A stretch of DNA of 5,300 bases from Nitrospina sp. (GTDB lineage: Bacteria > Nitrospinota > Nitrospinia > Nitrospinales > VA-1). The stretch covers positions 1-5,300 of the forward strand of contig JABJCF010000586.1 in the NCBI GenBank assembly GCA_018665625.1, read 5' to 3'. This document shows, in pieces, positions 1 to 5,300 of the stretch (its first letter is position 1; each line of letters opens with the position of its first letter). A model generated the notes under the pieces. That model ran no database searches and was not told the DNA's origin. It saw only the letters and a program-made list of their open reading frames with translations. A program made the translations under genes and the position numbers.

Positions 1-1
1 C

Positions 2-136
2 ACGATAACCCAGACCGGGGCTTTGTCGGTCACAGGCACCTCTAGCTTCACAGTCACGGGTACCGACACCCTTACTTTGACAAACACATCCAATGCTTTC
101 ACTGGTGCGGTAACCTTAAGCTCAGGAACAGGCAAG
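2..136 (+). repeat. Exoprotein internal repeat, copy 1
   Basis: The encoded segment TITQTGALSVTGTSSFTVTG and its continuation through GTDTLTLTN and FTGAVTLSSG match copy 2, 681 bp (227 codons) downstream, nearly residue for residue and without gaps. The DNA has diverged mostly at third positions, though GGTACCGACACC is identical in both. This points to an old tandem duplication of a beta-helix unit. Confidence 0.8.
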
Positions 137-1786
137 GCTGCTGTTATAGCCAGCGGAGCTGCTTCTTTGGCAGCTTCTACTTTGGGCGGCGAACTCGACT
201 TTTTTGCCAATGATGGACTGACGATCAGCGGAAATGTAACCACTGCCGGAAGCACCAACTTGAACGGCAATAATAATTCGGATACGACGGGAGATTTTAT
301 CGTCAGTGATGGGGCAACCGTTTCGACAACCAACAATGCCCTGCTCATAACCGGCAAGGACTTTAATCTTAATACCACCGGTGCTTTAAATTCGGGTAGC
401 GCAACAACAAGCATTGCACCCGGTGCAGGAAAAACAGTTGGATTGGGAGCGACCGCAGGGGATATGACGATCAGCGGCGCAGAATTGCAAAATATCACGG
501 CTGCAAATCTGAACATAGGCGATACCGTTAATAAAAATACGGGCGCCATCACTGTTAATGGAATCACCTTGGCCAACACCGCAAATATTTCCGGAACATT
601 GACTCTCGAATCTGCGGGCGCGGTGAATTTTAATACCGGTGCGACTGCAATCACAAATTCATTAAGCGTCAAGGCAGGTGGAACGGTAGCGCAAACAGCG
701 GCTCTGGCAGTGGGAGGAACTTCGGGTTTCACGGCCACCGGTACCGACACCATCACTCTGACAAACGCAGCGAATGATTTCACGGGAGCCGTCACTTTAA
801 GTGCGGGTAGTGGTGCGGTTCAGCTAACCGATGCAAACGCATTTACTCTTGGAAGAACAGATGTCGGAGGGGACATGACATTGACCACTAGCGGGTTAGC
901 CAGTGTGAATGACTTCGTAAACCTGACGAACGGAACCCTAAATATTACCGTGGGTAACGATAGTTCCATGTTTATTGCTGGCCATATTACAGCATCGGGA
1001 GGAATCGTTTTAAAAGCAGATGACGATATCACCTTCGGTGCGGGTTCTGGCCTCACCTCAACAACGGGAAATATTTCCCTGACCGCCGATAACGATAATG
1101 ATAATAATGGCAGTGGTGGCGCAATCACAATGAACGCCGGGTTTATCCGTCCAGGCACTGGGAGCATCAGTTTAACCAGCGATGAAGATATAACACCGTC
1201 TACCCTGATCACCTCTAATACCACTTCCACCGCTGTTGTATTAACTTCAAAGAATGGCGGGGTGAAGGATTTGGATACTAATGGGACTTTGGACATCGGT
1301 GTTGCCAATGGTACTTTGGTCGCAACGACGGCTACAAATTTTGGCACCACAGCAAACCCGATCGAGGTGACAAGTGGTGCAATAAATTCAACGGGCGTAC
1401 AAGGGACGTTTGTAATCAATGACCCAGCAGGCAATAGCAAACCCCCTAAAGAACAGGTTTTACCTGGCACGGGTAAGACTGTCGGTGAAGAAGCCACCGA
1501 ACGCACTGTAAACACGACAGCGGATATTGAAAAGAATTTTGGTGCACCACCGCCAGGAAATAGTCCCGGTGTAGGAAAAACAGTTTCTCAATCTGTGGGC
1601 AATACCAATCCGGGAGCGGGTAGATTTGTGGTGGATGTCTTTTCCGAAAGTTTCAACAACCTGGTTGAAGTAGATATCCCCGGTGCAGGAGGTTTGGGAA
1701 GTGTATGGGGAGGCAGTTCAAAAGTTTCATCTGCCCCAACCTTCGCGATCCAACAGAAGGTCAGGAAGATCCTCCAGCCGAGGTAG
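2..1786 (+). CDS. Filamentous-haemagglutinin-like beta-helix exoprotein, C-terminal part (5' end outside window)
   Basis: This is the C-terminal 595 residues of a large secreted or surface protein. The frame is open to the left edge, so the TTG at 23 is not a real start; residue numbers below count from it. The sequence is almost entirely short beta-strand units rich in T, S, G, N, A and V (patterns such as GAVTLS, GTLTLES, GSISLTSDEDI), as expected of the right-handed beta-helix of FHA/TpsA-type adhesins. A 45-residue unit recurs after 227 residues. An Asp/Asn-rich loop lies at 355-366. From about 470 the repeats give way to a Pro/Gly linker with PGxGKTV motifs, then RFVVDVFSESFNNLVEVDIPG. 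No autotransporter beta-barrel or LPXTG/PEP-CTERM anchor is visible, so two-partner secretion is possible, but the diagnostic N-terminal domain is not in the window. The last residues may be out of frame (see 1741-1877). Family assignment is fairly sure; ligand and function are unknown. Confidence 0.8.
   Translation, partial: TITQTGALSVTGTSSFTVTGTDTLTLTNTSNAFTGAVTLSSGTGKAAVIASGAASLAASTLGGELDFFANDGLTISGNVTTAGSTNLNGNNNSDTTGDFIVSDGATVSTTNNALLITGKDFNLNTTGALNSGSATTSIAPGAGKTVGLGATAGDMTISGAELQNITAANLNIGDTVNKNTGAITVNGITLANTANISGTLTLESAGAVNFNTGATAITNSLSVKAGGTVAQTAALAVGGTSGFTATGTDTITLTNAANDFTGAVTLSAGSGAVQLTDANAFTLGRTDVGGDMTLTTSGLASVNDFVNLTNGTLNITVGNDSSMFIAGHITASGGIVLKADDDITFGAGSGLTSTTGNISLTADNDNDNNGSGGAITMNAGFIRPGTGSISLTSDEDITPSTLITSNTTSTAVVLTSKNGGVKDLDTNGTLDIGVANGTLVATTATNFGTTANPIEVTSGAINSTGVQGTFVINDPAGNSKPPKEQVLPGTGKTVGEEATERTVNTTADIEKNFGAPPPGNSPGVGKTVSQSVGNTNPGAGRFVVDVFSESFNNLVEVDIPGAGGLGSVWGGSSKVSSAPTFAIQQKVRKILQPR
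683..817 (+). repeat. Exoprotein internal repeat, copy 2
   Basis: This is the second copy of the 45-residue unit, encoding TVAQTAALAVGGTSGFTATG followed by GTDTITLTN and NDFTGAVTLSAG. It aligns without gaps to bases 2-136. The 227-residue spacing suggests a large repeat period, and more copies are likely upstream of the window. Confidence 0.8.
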
Positions 1787-1877
1787 CAATAGTAGGCAGG
1801 GTAGTCAGAAAGGCAGCAGTTCGTCGCAGTCAGGTAATCAGGGAACCGAATCAGATGAGGAGGATTCCGGTAATTAA
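1741..1877 (+). other. Possible frameshifted C-terminal tail of the exoprotein (frame 3)
   Basis: The exoprotein frame stops with TAG at 1784-1786. Reading the next frame (+1) from about 1741 gives a continuous hydrophilic tail: Arg/Ser/Gly-rich (RSNRRSGRSSSRGSNSRQGS), then Ser/Gln-rich, then acidic (ESDEEDSGN), ending in TAA at 1875-1877. Such a Ser-rich, finally acidic tail suits the end of an extracellular repeat protein better than the short basic end VRKILQPR in the original frame. A one-base insertion or two-base deletion between about 1700 and 1780 would join the two frames. It could equally be non-coding 3' sequence, because all three forward frames are open here. Confidence 0.4.
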
Positions 1878-1953
1878 GCATTTCCAGTCCGGCAACAAGA
1901 AAGAAAAAATTCCCGCGCCAAAGTTCGAGTATTTAATTATAAGTTTTTAAAAT

Positions 1954-1992
1954 AAAAAAAGCCCCATGCTCTAAGAGCACGGGGCTTTTTTT
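1954..1992. terminator. Bidirectional intrinsic terminator between exoprotein and tatA
   Basis: A run of seven A (1954-1960), the arm GCCCCATGCTC (1961-1971), the loop TAA, the arm GAGCACGGGGC (1975-1985) and a run of seven T (1986-1992) form a strong hairpin with a U tract on either strand. The single imperfect position (1966/1980) is an A-C mismatch in the plus-strand RNA but a G-U wobble in the minus-strand RNA, so the hairpin should be more stable for tatA transcripts. It starts 17 bp beyond the tatA stop and serves both convergent genes. Confidence 0.92.
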
Positions 1993-2008
1993 ATTACTAT
2001 TTTTTAAC

Positions 2009-2386
2009 TTAACTTTTTTCCTGATCTTTACTGAAATCGTAGGAACCTTTTCTAGGTAAGGATGCTGTGAAACTATCAGCCGCTTCTTTCATTGCTAAAT
2101 CTTTAGCGTCGCCCTCTTCTTGAGCTTTTTTCCTCGCCAAGGCTTCTTTTTCTTCTTCGGTTAGGTTTTCTTCAGACTCAGCCTCTTTCCCTTCTTCAAT
2201 AGAGGCTTGCTGACCTTCTTCTACCTGTGCATTTTCATCATCTTCCTGTGCTTCTTTCATAGACGACTTAAAATTCTTTATACTGCGCCCGAAAGCACTA
2301 CCAATTTCGGGAAGTTTTCCCGCTCCAAAAATTATCATAATGATGACCAATATAATCATCAATTCTGGAAAACCAATCCCCATCAT
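2009..2386 (-). CDS. tatA: Sec-independent protein translocase subunit TatA (TatA/E type)
   Basis: This subunit of the twin-arginine translocase forms the membrane-weakening oligomer that, with TatC/TatB, exports folded proteins across the inner membrane. Of 125 residues, 6-20 are the single short N-terminal membrane helix ([15 protein letters not shown]). The FG hinge is at F20-G21, followed by the amphipathic helix [20 protein letters not shown] (23-42), the family signature. The polar residue in the helix is Glu8. After residue 45 comes an 80-residue, mostly Glu/Lys/Ala tail, longer than in many TatA proteins and probably disordered or helical. The start is the ATG at 2386 (or the adjacent ATG at 2383), because GGAGGG lies 8 nt upstream; the longer frame to TTG 2404 would contain that site. 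No tatB or tatC is adjacent. TatB is a less likely alternative, since the [10 protein letters not shown] pattern is TatA-like. Confidence 0.92.
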   Translation of the reverse strand: MMGIGFPELMIILVIIMIIFGAGKLPEIGSAFGRSIKNFKSSMKEAQEDDENAQVEEGQQASIEEGKEAESEENLTEEEKEALARKKAQEEGDAKDLAMKEAADSFTASLPRKGSYDFSKDQEKS

Positions 2387-2394
2387 AATTCGTG

Positions 2395-2400
2395 CCCTCC
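2395..2400 (-). promoter_or_regulatory. Shine-Dalgarno site of tatA
   Basis: GGAGGG on the minus strand lies 8 nt before the ATG at 2386 and 11 nt before the ATG at 2383. It is a strong site and fixes the start downstream of the in-frame TTG at 2404. Confidence 0.85.
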
Positions 2401-2657
2401 GCAATATTTAGAAAACAACCCGGCAATCGACTAACCGGACCTTAATTTTTTAAAATTCTATTGATTTTTCTAAGTTTATCCTGTTTTGGTCGAAGAATAC
2501 AAGGGGAATAGTGATCAATCAACGAAAAAGGAAAACACCTTATTAATTTCAAAGACTATTGGTACCACAAAAATATTAATCGACTTTCCGATAAAGGTGT
2601 AAATGAAAATCTTATCCCAATTACGATAAAAGTTTTAATAAAATCAATACTAAATAG

Positions 2658-2686
2658 TTGACATACTCTAATTATAGATTTACATT
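2658..2686 (+). promoter_or_regulatory. Predicted sigma70-type promoter for the TPR gene
   Basis: A perfect -35 TTGACA (2658-2663) is followed after exactly 17 bp by TACATT (2681-2686), which matches four of six TATAAT positions. Transcription would start near 2692-2694, giving a leader of about 55 nt before the ATG at 2747. The surroundings are AT-rich. No experimental evidence is available; the call rests on consensus match and position. Confidence 0.55.
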
Positions 2687-2706
2687 AAAGTATAGAATAT
2701 GTAAAT
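2678..2706. promoter_or_regulatory. Operator-like inverted repeat over the TPR-gene promoter
   Basis: ATTTACAT (2678-2685) and ATGTAAAT (2699-2706) are perfect inverted copies separated by 13 bp. Their centres lie 21 bp apart, about two helical turns, as for a dimeric helix-turn-helix repressor. The left half covers the predicted -10 box and the centre falls on the predicted start site, a typical repressor position. The AT-rich context makes chance a real alternative. Confidence 0.4.
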
Positions 2707-2746
2707 TTTGTGTAACGGTTTCGACTCGCTGGGAAATTTATAAAAA

Positions 2747-3637
2747 ATGAATTTAGAGCTTTTAATTGCAATCCTATTTGGTGGTTTACTGATCTACCGA
2801 GGTTTGTTCTCTCTTCGTAGAACCCGCATGCGTATAGCTGCAATGAGTTTGGGAACACTTATTATTGTTACAGTGGTTTCCGTTAATCCTCAGGGCTCAG
2901 TAAGCCAGACAGGTGTTAGCAATTCACGTCACTCTCCCAGTGAACAGGAAAGCCGGGTAGCTATTAAGCTCTACCAAAATCAAATAAACTCTGAAATCAA
3001 AACTGAAGCAGAAGCTTTGATTAAAAATGCCCAGGCCCGCCCCTTTCACAAAAAATCTCCTGAAGACTTTCTGGTTCTTGCAAGTCGGGAATACGAACAA
3101 AATAATATAGATACAGCGCTGGATTTTGCATATGCAGGCTTGCATTTAAACCCGAACAACAAACAAGTGGATGCCGCTCTTAGCAATATTACAGGAATGG
3201 TTTTTTCCAGCTTGGGTCTTGATGATTTCGCGACTGTTAGATTTGAAGAAGCGGTTAAAAAGTTTCCTTACGATGCTGACACACACAATCATCTTGGAAT
3301 TCTTTATTTCGAGCAAAAGGATTTTAACAAGGCTGAAGAAAAGTTTAAAAAGGCTCTGACCCTTAGGCCGAAAGATGGCAGGATCTATTACAACCTGGGA
3401 AACCTATTTAAAGAACAAAACAGCTTGAGAAAAGCCGAGAAGACATTCAAGCATGCTATAAAAGTCGACCCTCAGTCACCAGACCTTCATAATGGATTAG
3501 GAACAGTTTTGTGGGCTCAGGACAAGCAGGCTGACGCAGAAAAGGAATTTCAGAAAGCCATGGAACTTTCTTTAGGGTATGGTCTGGAACCTCAAGGCGA
3601 AACACCGCAGGAAAATAAAGATTCAAAAGACTTCTAA
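2747..3637 (+). CDS. Membrane-anchored tetratricopeptide repeat (TPR) protein
   Basis: The protein has 296 residues. Two hydrophobic segments, about 3-21 and 31-47, are separated by a basic stretch (RRTRMR) and make an N-terminal membrane hairpin or anchor. Residues 50-100 are a polar linker. TPR-type helix pairs follow: about 105-138 (YEQNNIDTALDFAYAGLHLNPNN), a degenerate unit 139-176, and three canonical 34-residue units at 177-210, 211-244 and 245-278, with the usual G/Y/A/P pattern (HLGILYFEQ, YYNLGNLFKEQ, GLGTVLWAQ). The tail is polar and charged. TPRs are protein-binding scaffolds, so the partner and process cannot be told from sequence. The ATG at 2747 has only a weak upstream site (GGGA at 2731-2734), but it begins the hydrophobic segment, and later ATGs would cut it off. 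The gene stands alone, divergent from tatA and convergent with rpe. Confidence 0.85.
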   Translation: MNLELLIAILFGGLLIYRGLFSLRRTRMRIAAMSLGTLIIVTVVSVNPQGSVSQTGVSNSRHSPSEQESRVAIKLYQNQINSEIKTEAEALIKNAQARPFHKKSPEDFLVLASREYEQNNIDTALDFAYAGLHLNPNNKQVDAALSNITGMVFSSLGLDDFATVRFEEAVKKFPYDADTHNHLGILYFEQKDFNKAEEKFKKALTLRPKDGRIYYNLGNLFKEQNSLRKAEKTFKHAIKVDPQSPDLHNGLGTVLWAQDKQADAEKEFQKAMELSLGYGLEPQGETPQENKDSKDF

Positions 3638-3664
3638 GTAGCAATTCCCACTCAAAATTTTTCT

Positions 3665-4330
3665 TTAGGCTTCCCGCAAAGAACTAATAGCTTTTTTGTA
3701 ATCTTTTGCATTGAAAATAGCTGATCCGGCAACCAGCACACTAGCACCTGCCTGTTTTATATCTCCAGCATTTTCGGCCTTGATCCCACCATCTACTTCC
3801 AATTCAATAGGGTTTTCGTAATGCGACATCACGTCATTCAAGTTCTGAATTTTATCCAGCATTGAGGGAATGAATTGTTGCCCTCCGAACCCAGGGTTGA
3901 CAGACATCAATAGAACAAGGTCTATCTCATGGAGAATTTCTTCAAGTGAAGAAAGCGGAGTCGCTGGATTTAGCACCACCCCAGCCTTAACATCCTGCTC
4001 CTTTATCAATTGAATAGTCCGGTTCAGGTGGGTGCAAGCCTCGACATGGACAGTGATAATATCAGAGCCTGCACTGGCAAAATCTTTAACGTAAGCATCG
4101 GCATTCTCAATCATCAAATGGACATCCAACGGAAGCTCGGTTGCCTTGCGCACAGATTCTACAACTGCGGGTCCGATGGTAATGTTGGGCACAAAATGCC
4201 CATCCATCACATCCACATGAATCCAGTCTGCACCCGCTTGCTCAACCTCTTTCACCTCTTCATTCAAGCGACCAAAATCTGCTGAAAGAATGGATGGAGC
4301 AATTATTATTTCTTCTTTGCTGTTTGACAT
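3665..4330 (-). CDS. rpe: Ribulose-phosphate 3-epimerase
   Basis: This enzyme interconverts D-ribulose 5-phosphate and D-xylulose 5-phosphate in the pentose phosphate pathway (and the Calvin cycle where present), in the cytoplasm. The 221 residues are full length for this TIM-barrel family. Visible family motifs are APSILSADFGRL (catalytic-site Ser13), HVDVMDGHFVPN (metal ligands His38 and Asp40, with Met42), DVHLMI (His71, Met73), VNPGFGGQ (145-151), and EVDGGI with the second catalytic Asp180. VAGSAIF (Gly202-Ser203) forms the phosphate-binding end. No key residue is missing. The ATG at 4330 has AAGGA 10 nt upstream (4341-4345 on the minus strand). The stop lies 27 bp from the end of the convergent TPR gene and no hairpin terminator is visible there. 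The gene is not in an operon within the window. Confidence 0.97.
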   Translation of the reverse strand: MSNSKEEIIIAPSILSADFGRLNEEVKEVEQAGADWIHVDVMDGHFVPNITIGPAVVESVRKATELPLDVHLMIENADAYVKDFASAGSDIITVHVEACTHLNRTIQLIKEQDVKAGVVLNPATPLSSLEEILHEIDLVLLMSVNPGFGGQQFIPSMLDKIQNLNDVMSHYENPIELEVDGGIKAENAGDIKQAGASVLVAGSAIFNAKDYKKAISSLREA

Positions 4331-4383
4331 TGAATTGATTTCCTTATCGCATCACAAATTTCGGGAAGCATATCACAAAAGCC

Positions 4384-4398
4384 TGAGGACTGTCCTCA
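4384..4398. repeat. Perfect 15-bp palindrome, operator-like
   Basis: TGAGGAC-T-GTCCTCA is a perfect inverted repeat with a single central base. As RNA it would be only a six-pair hairpin with a three-base loop and no following U tract, so it is a poor terminator. Its place between two divergent promoters suits a protein-binding site better. Confidence 0.6.
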
Positions 4399-4408
4399 TA
4401 TATTACAA

Positions 4409-4437
4409 TGGTTATCAAAAGCTACTTTCTTTATAAT
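4409..4437 (+). promoter_or_regulatory. Predicted promoter for the ClC gene
   Basis: A perfect -10 TATAAT (4432-4437) is preceded at 17 bp by TGGTTA (4409-4414), a poor -35 (three of six). The start site would be near 4444, leaving a leader of about 26 nt before the GTG at 4471. The -10 box sits in the loop of the inverted repeat CTTTCT/AGAAAG (4425-4430, 4438-4443). Confidence 0.45.
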
Positions 4438-4470
4438 AGAAAGCTTTATCCAAACTTCCTATATTAGCCT

Positions 4471-5300
4471 GTGGAACAAAAACTAAAAATAGTCCGAGAA
4501 AAAATCAAAGCCTATTTGATGCAAGATCACAACATGCTGATTTTAGCTGCATTGATCGGCTTCCTGGCTGGCTTCGCTTCTACGGCATTCAGGTGGATGA
4601 TTGATTTTTTTGGAATTGTCTTTTCTGCTGAGGGGTTATCGTGGCTGGGAATTACGGGTACCGCACTGCCTTTTCTTTTACCACTTATGCCAATGTTTGG
4701 AGGCATTATCACAGGCATCATTTGTCATTTCTTTCCTGACGCGGTTAAGGAAAATGGCGTCCATCGTGTGATGCACGCTGTAGCTTTGAAAGCCGGTAAA
4801 ATCCGAAAACGAACTCTTATTACCTGCTCAACAACCTCGGCTCTTACCATTGGTTCAGGCGGCTCTGCAGGGCGAGAAGGCCCCACCGTTCAAATTGGCT
4901 CGGCCGTAGGCTCGGCATTAGGGAATCTATTTCATTTATCAAGAGAGCGGGTACGTGTATTGGTGGGTTGCGGTGCCGCAGCGGGAATCGCGGCATCCTT
5001 TAATGCTCCTTTGGCAGGGGTCTTATTTGCCCTGGAAATAATTCTCGGCGATTTTGCAATTCGTACCTTCAGTCCGATTATCGTGGCTTCGGTAATAGGG
5101 ACGGCAACAGGAAGAGCTCTTGAAGGAAACGAAATAACATTTCAGGTTCCCGTTCATGAACTGGTCAGTTATTCAGAAATTTTTCTTTATTTAATTCTGG
5201 GTCTATTATGCGGACTGGTTTCCCGGCTGTTCACTTTGGTCTATTTTAAATCGCATGAATTTTTTGCAAACAAAGTTCTTATCCCCAAACCCCTGAAGCC
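4471..5300 (+). CDS. ClC-family chloride channel/transporter, N-terminal part (3' end outside window)
   Basis: Integral inner-membrane protein that moves chloride or other anions, as a channel or as an anion/proton exchanger. The window holds 276 codons and no stop. Hydrophobic helices begin at about residue 22 (MLILAALIGFLAGFASTAFR). Family signatures are clear: GSGGSAGREGPTVQIGSAVG (about 128-147), with the gating glutamate Glu136 in GREGP, and GAAAGIAASFNAPLAGVLFALE (168-189). The loop matching GSGIP reads ENGVHRVM (94-101), with His where Pro is usual. The position matching the internal proton glutamate of E. coli ClcA (E203) is Ile190. The start is uncertain: GTG 4471 is the first possible start after the in-frame TAG at 4465, but neither it nor the ATG at 4519 has a clear Shine-Dalgarno site. 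Later helices, the conserved tyrosine and any CBS domains lie beyond the window. Divergent from rpe. Confidence 0.92.
   Translation, partial: MEQKLKIVREKIKAYLMQDHNMLILAALIGFLAGFASTAFRWMIDFFGIVFSAEGLSWLGITGTALPFLLPLMPMFGGIITGIICHFFPDAVKENGVHRVMHAVALKAGKIRKRTLITCSTTSALTIGSGGSAGREGPTVQIGSAVGSALGNLFHLSRERVRVLVGCGAAAGIAASFNAPLAGVLFALEIILGDFAIRTFSPIIVASVIGTATGRALEGNEITFQVPVHELVSYSEIFLYLILGLLCGLVSRLFTLVYFKSHEFFANKVLIPKPLK

Larger units (their letters stand above)
2387..2746. other. AT-rich divergent spacer between tatA and the TPR gene
   Basis: This 360-bp spacer lies between two divergently transcribed genes and shows no credible coding frame. It should carry promoters in both directions. The plus-strand promoter is recognisable near 2658-2686, but I could not pick a convincing tatA promoter. 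Minor symmetric elements are ACACCTT (2535-2541) matched by AAGGTGT (2594-2600), and the 8-bp palindrome TGGTACCA in between. Their distance makes a functional hairpin uncertain. No RNA gene is apparent. Confidence 0.6.
4331..4470. other. Divergent regulatory spacer between rpe and the ClC gene
   Basis: This 140-bp spacer has no coding frame. It holds the rpe Shine-Dalgarno site (4341-4345), a perfect 15-bp palindrome (4384-4398), and a TATAAT box inside an inverted repeat (4425-4443). For rpe, a weak minus-strand promoter can be drawn: AGGACA (4391-4396), an 18-bp spacer and TATGCT (4367-4372) preceded by an extended -10 TG. That would place the palindrome across the rpe -35 box. Confidence 0.5.

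Noticed and set aside
419..442. PGAGKTV as a Walker A nucleotide-binding loop.
   Set aside because: The leading Gly of GxxxxGK[ST] is missing in every copy, and the context is a secreted beta-rich protein with no Walker B or ATPase fold.
820..1515. A long open frame on the minus strand opposite the exoprotein (231 codons).
   Set aside because: It lies wholly antisense to a clear beta-helix coding region. Its Pro/Val/Ser bias is what the complement of Gly/Thr/Asn-rich repeats produces, and no domain is recognisable.
1588..1881. Minus-strand open frame of 97 codons across the exoprotein 3' end.
   Set aside because: It is antisense to the exoprotein and its possible tail, has no recognisable domain, and its translation has mixed, unstructured composition.
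2387..2404. TTG at 2404 as the tatA start.
   Set aside because: The strong GGAGGG site lies inside that extension, and TatA proteins begin directly before the membrane helix, as with ATG 2386 or 2383.
2207..2434. Plus-strand open frame of 75 codons antisense to tatA.
   Set aside because: It is the complement of the tatA acidic tail and membrane helix, which explains its Phe/Leu-rich start. It has no independent support.
2717..2735. GGTTTCGACT before the TPR gene, resembling the 5' end of tmRNA.
   Set aside because: Only a short stretch matches. There is no acceptor stem, no tag-peptide frame and no tRNA-like 3' end, and a coding region starts at 2747.
4010..4285. Plus-strand open frame of 91 codons antisense to rpe.
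   Set aside because: It overlaps fully conserved rpe motifs on the other strand and has no ribosome binding site or domain of its own.
4527..4721. Minus-strand open frame of 64 codons opposite the ClC gene.
   Set aside because: It is antisense to clear membrane helices of the ClC protein, and its Pro/Lys/Ile-rich translation matches nothing recognisable.

Overview
The window comes from a Gram-negative bacterium of moderate to low GC. The evidence is a large filamentous-haemagglutinin-like exoprotein, a Tat translocase subunit, bacterial-type ClC and Rpe proteins, and Shine-Dalgarno-led genes. The gene set and protein style would fit a marine Nitrospinota- or Deltaproteobacteria-like lineage, but that is an impression and not a placement.

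Layout: (1) Bases 2-1786 (+) are the 3' end of a very large, Thr/Ser/Gly/Asn-rich beta-helix exoprotein whose start lies upstream of the window. A plausible charged C-terminal tail continues in another frame to 1877, which suggests a frameshift near the end. (2) A hairpin at 1954-1992 is a two-way terminator shared with the convergent gene. (3) Bases 2009-2386 (-) are a TatA-type translocase subunit with a long acidic tail and a strong ribosome binding site. (4) An AT-rich divergent spacer of 360 bp holds a TTGACA promoter, and an 8-13-8 inverted repeat overlaps its -10 element. (5) Bases 2747-3637 (+) are a membrane-anchored TPR protein. (6) Bases 3665-4330 (-) are ribulose-phosphate 3-epimerase, tail to tail with the TPR gene. 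(7) A 140-bp divergent spacer carries a perfect 15-bp palindrome and a perfect TATAAT box inside a second inverted repeat. (8) Bases 4471-5300 (+) are the 5' part of a ClC-family chloride channel/transporter that runs off the window.

The genes do not form one operon; strand alternates at every gene (+ - + - +). No common pathway is evident: cell-surface adhesion, protein export, a scaffold protein, pentose-phosphate metabolism and anion transport each stand alone. I see no phage, transposon, CRISPR or RNA gene. I found no convincing new multi-gene system. The points that merit a second look are the possible frameshift in the exoprotein, the unusual ClC selectivity-region residues, and the symmetric operator-like elements in the two divergent spacers.
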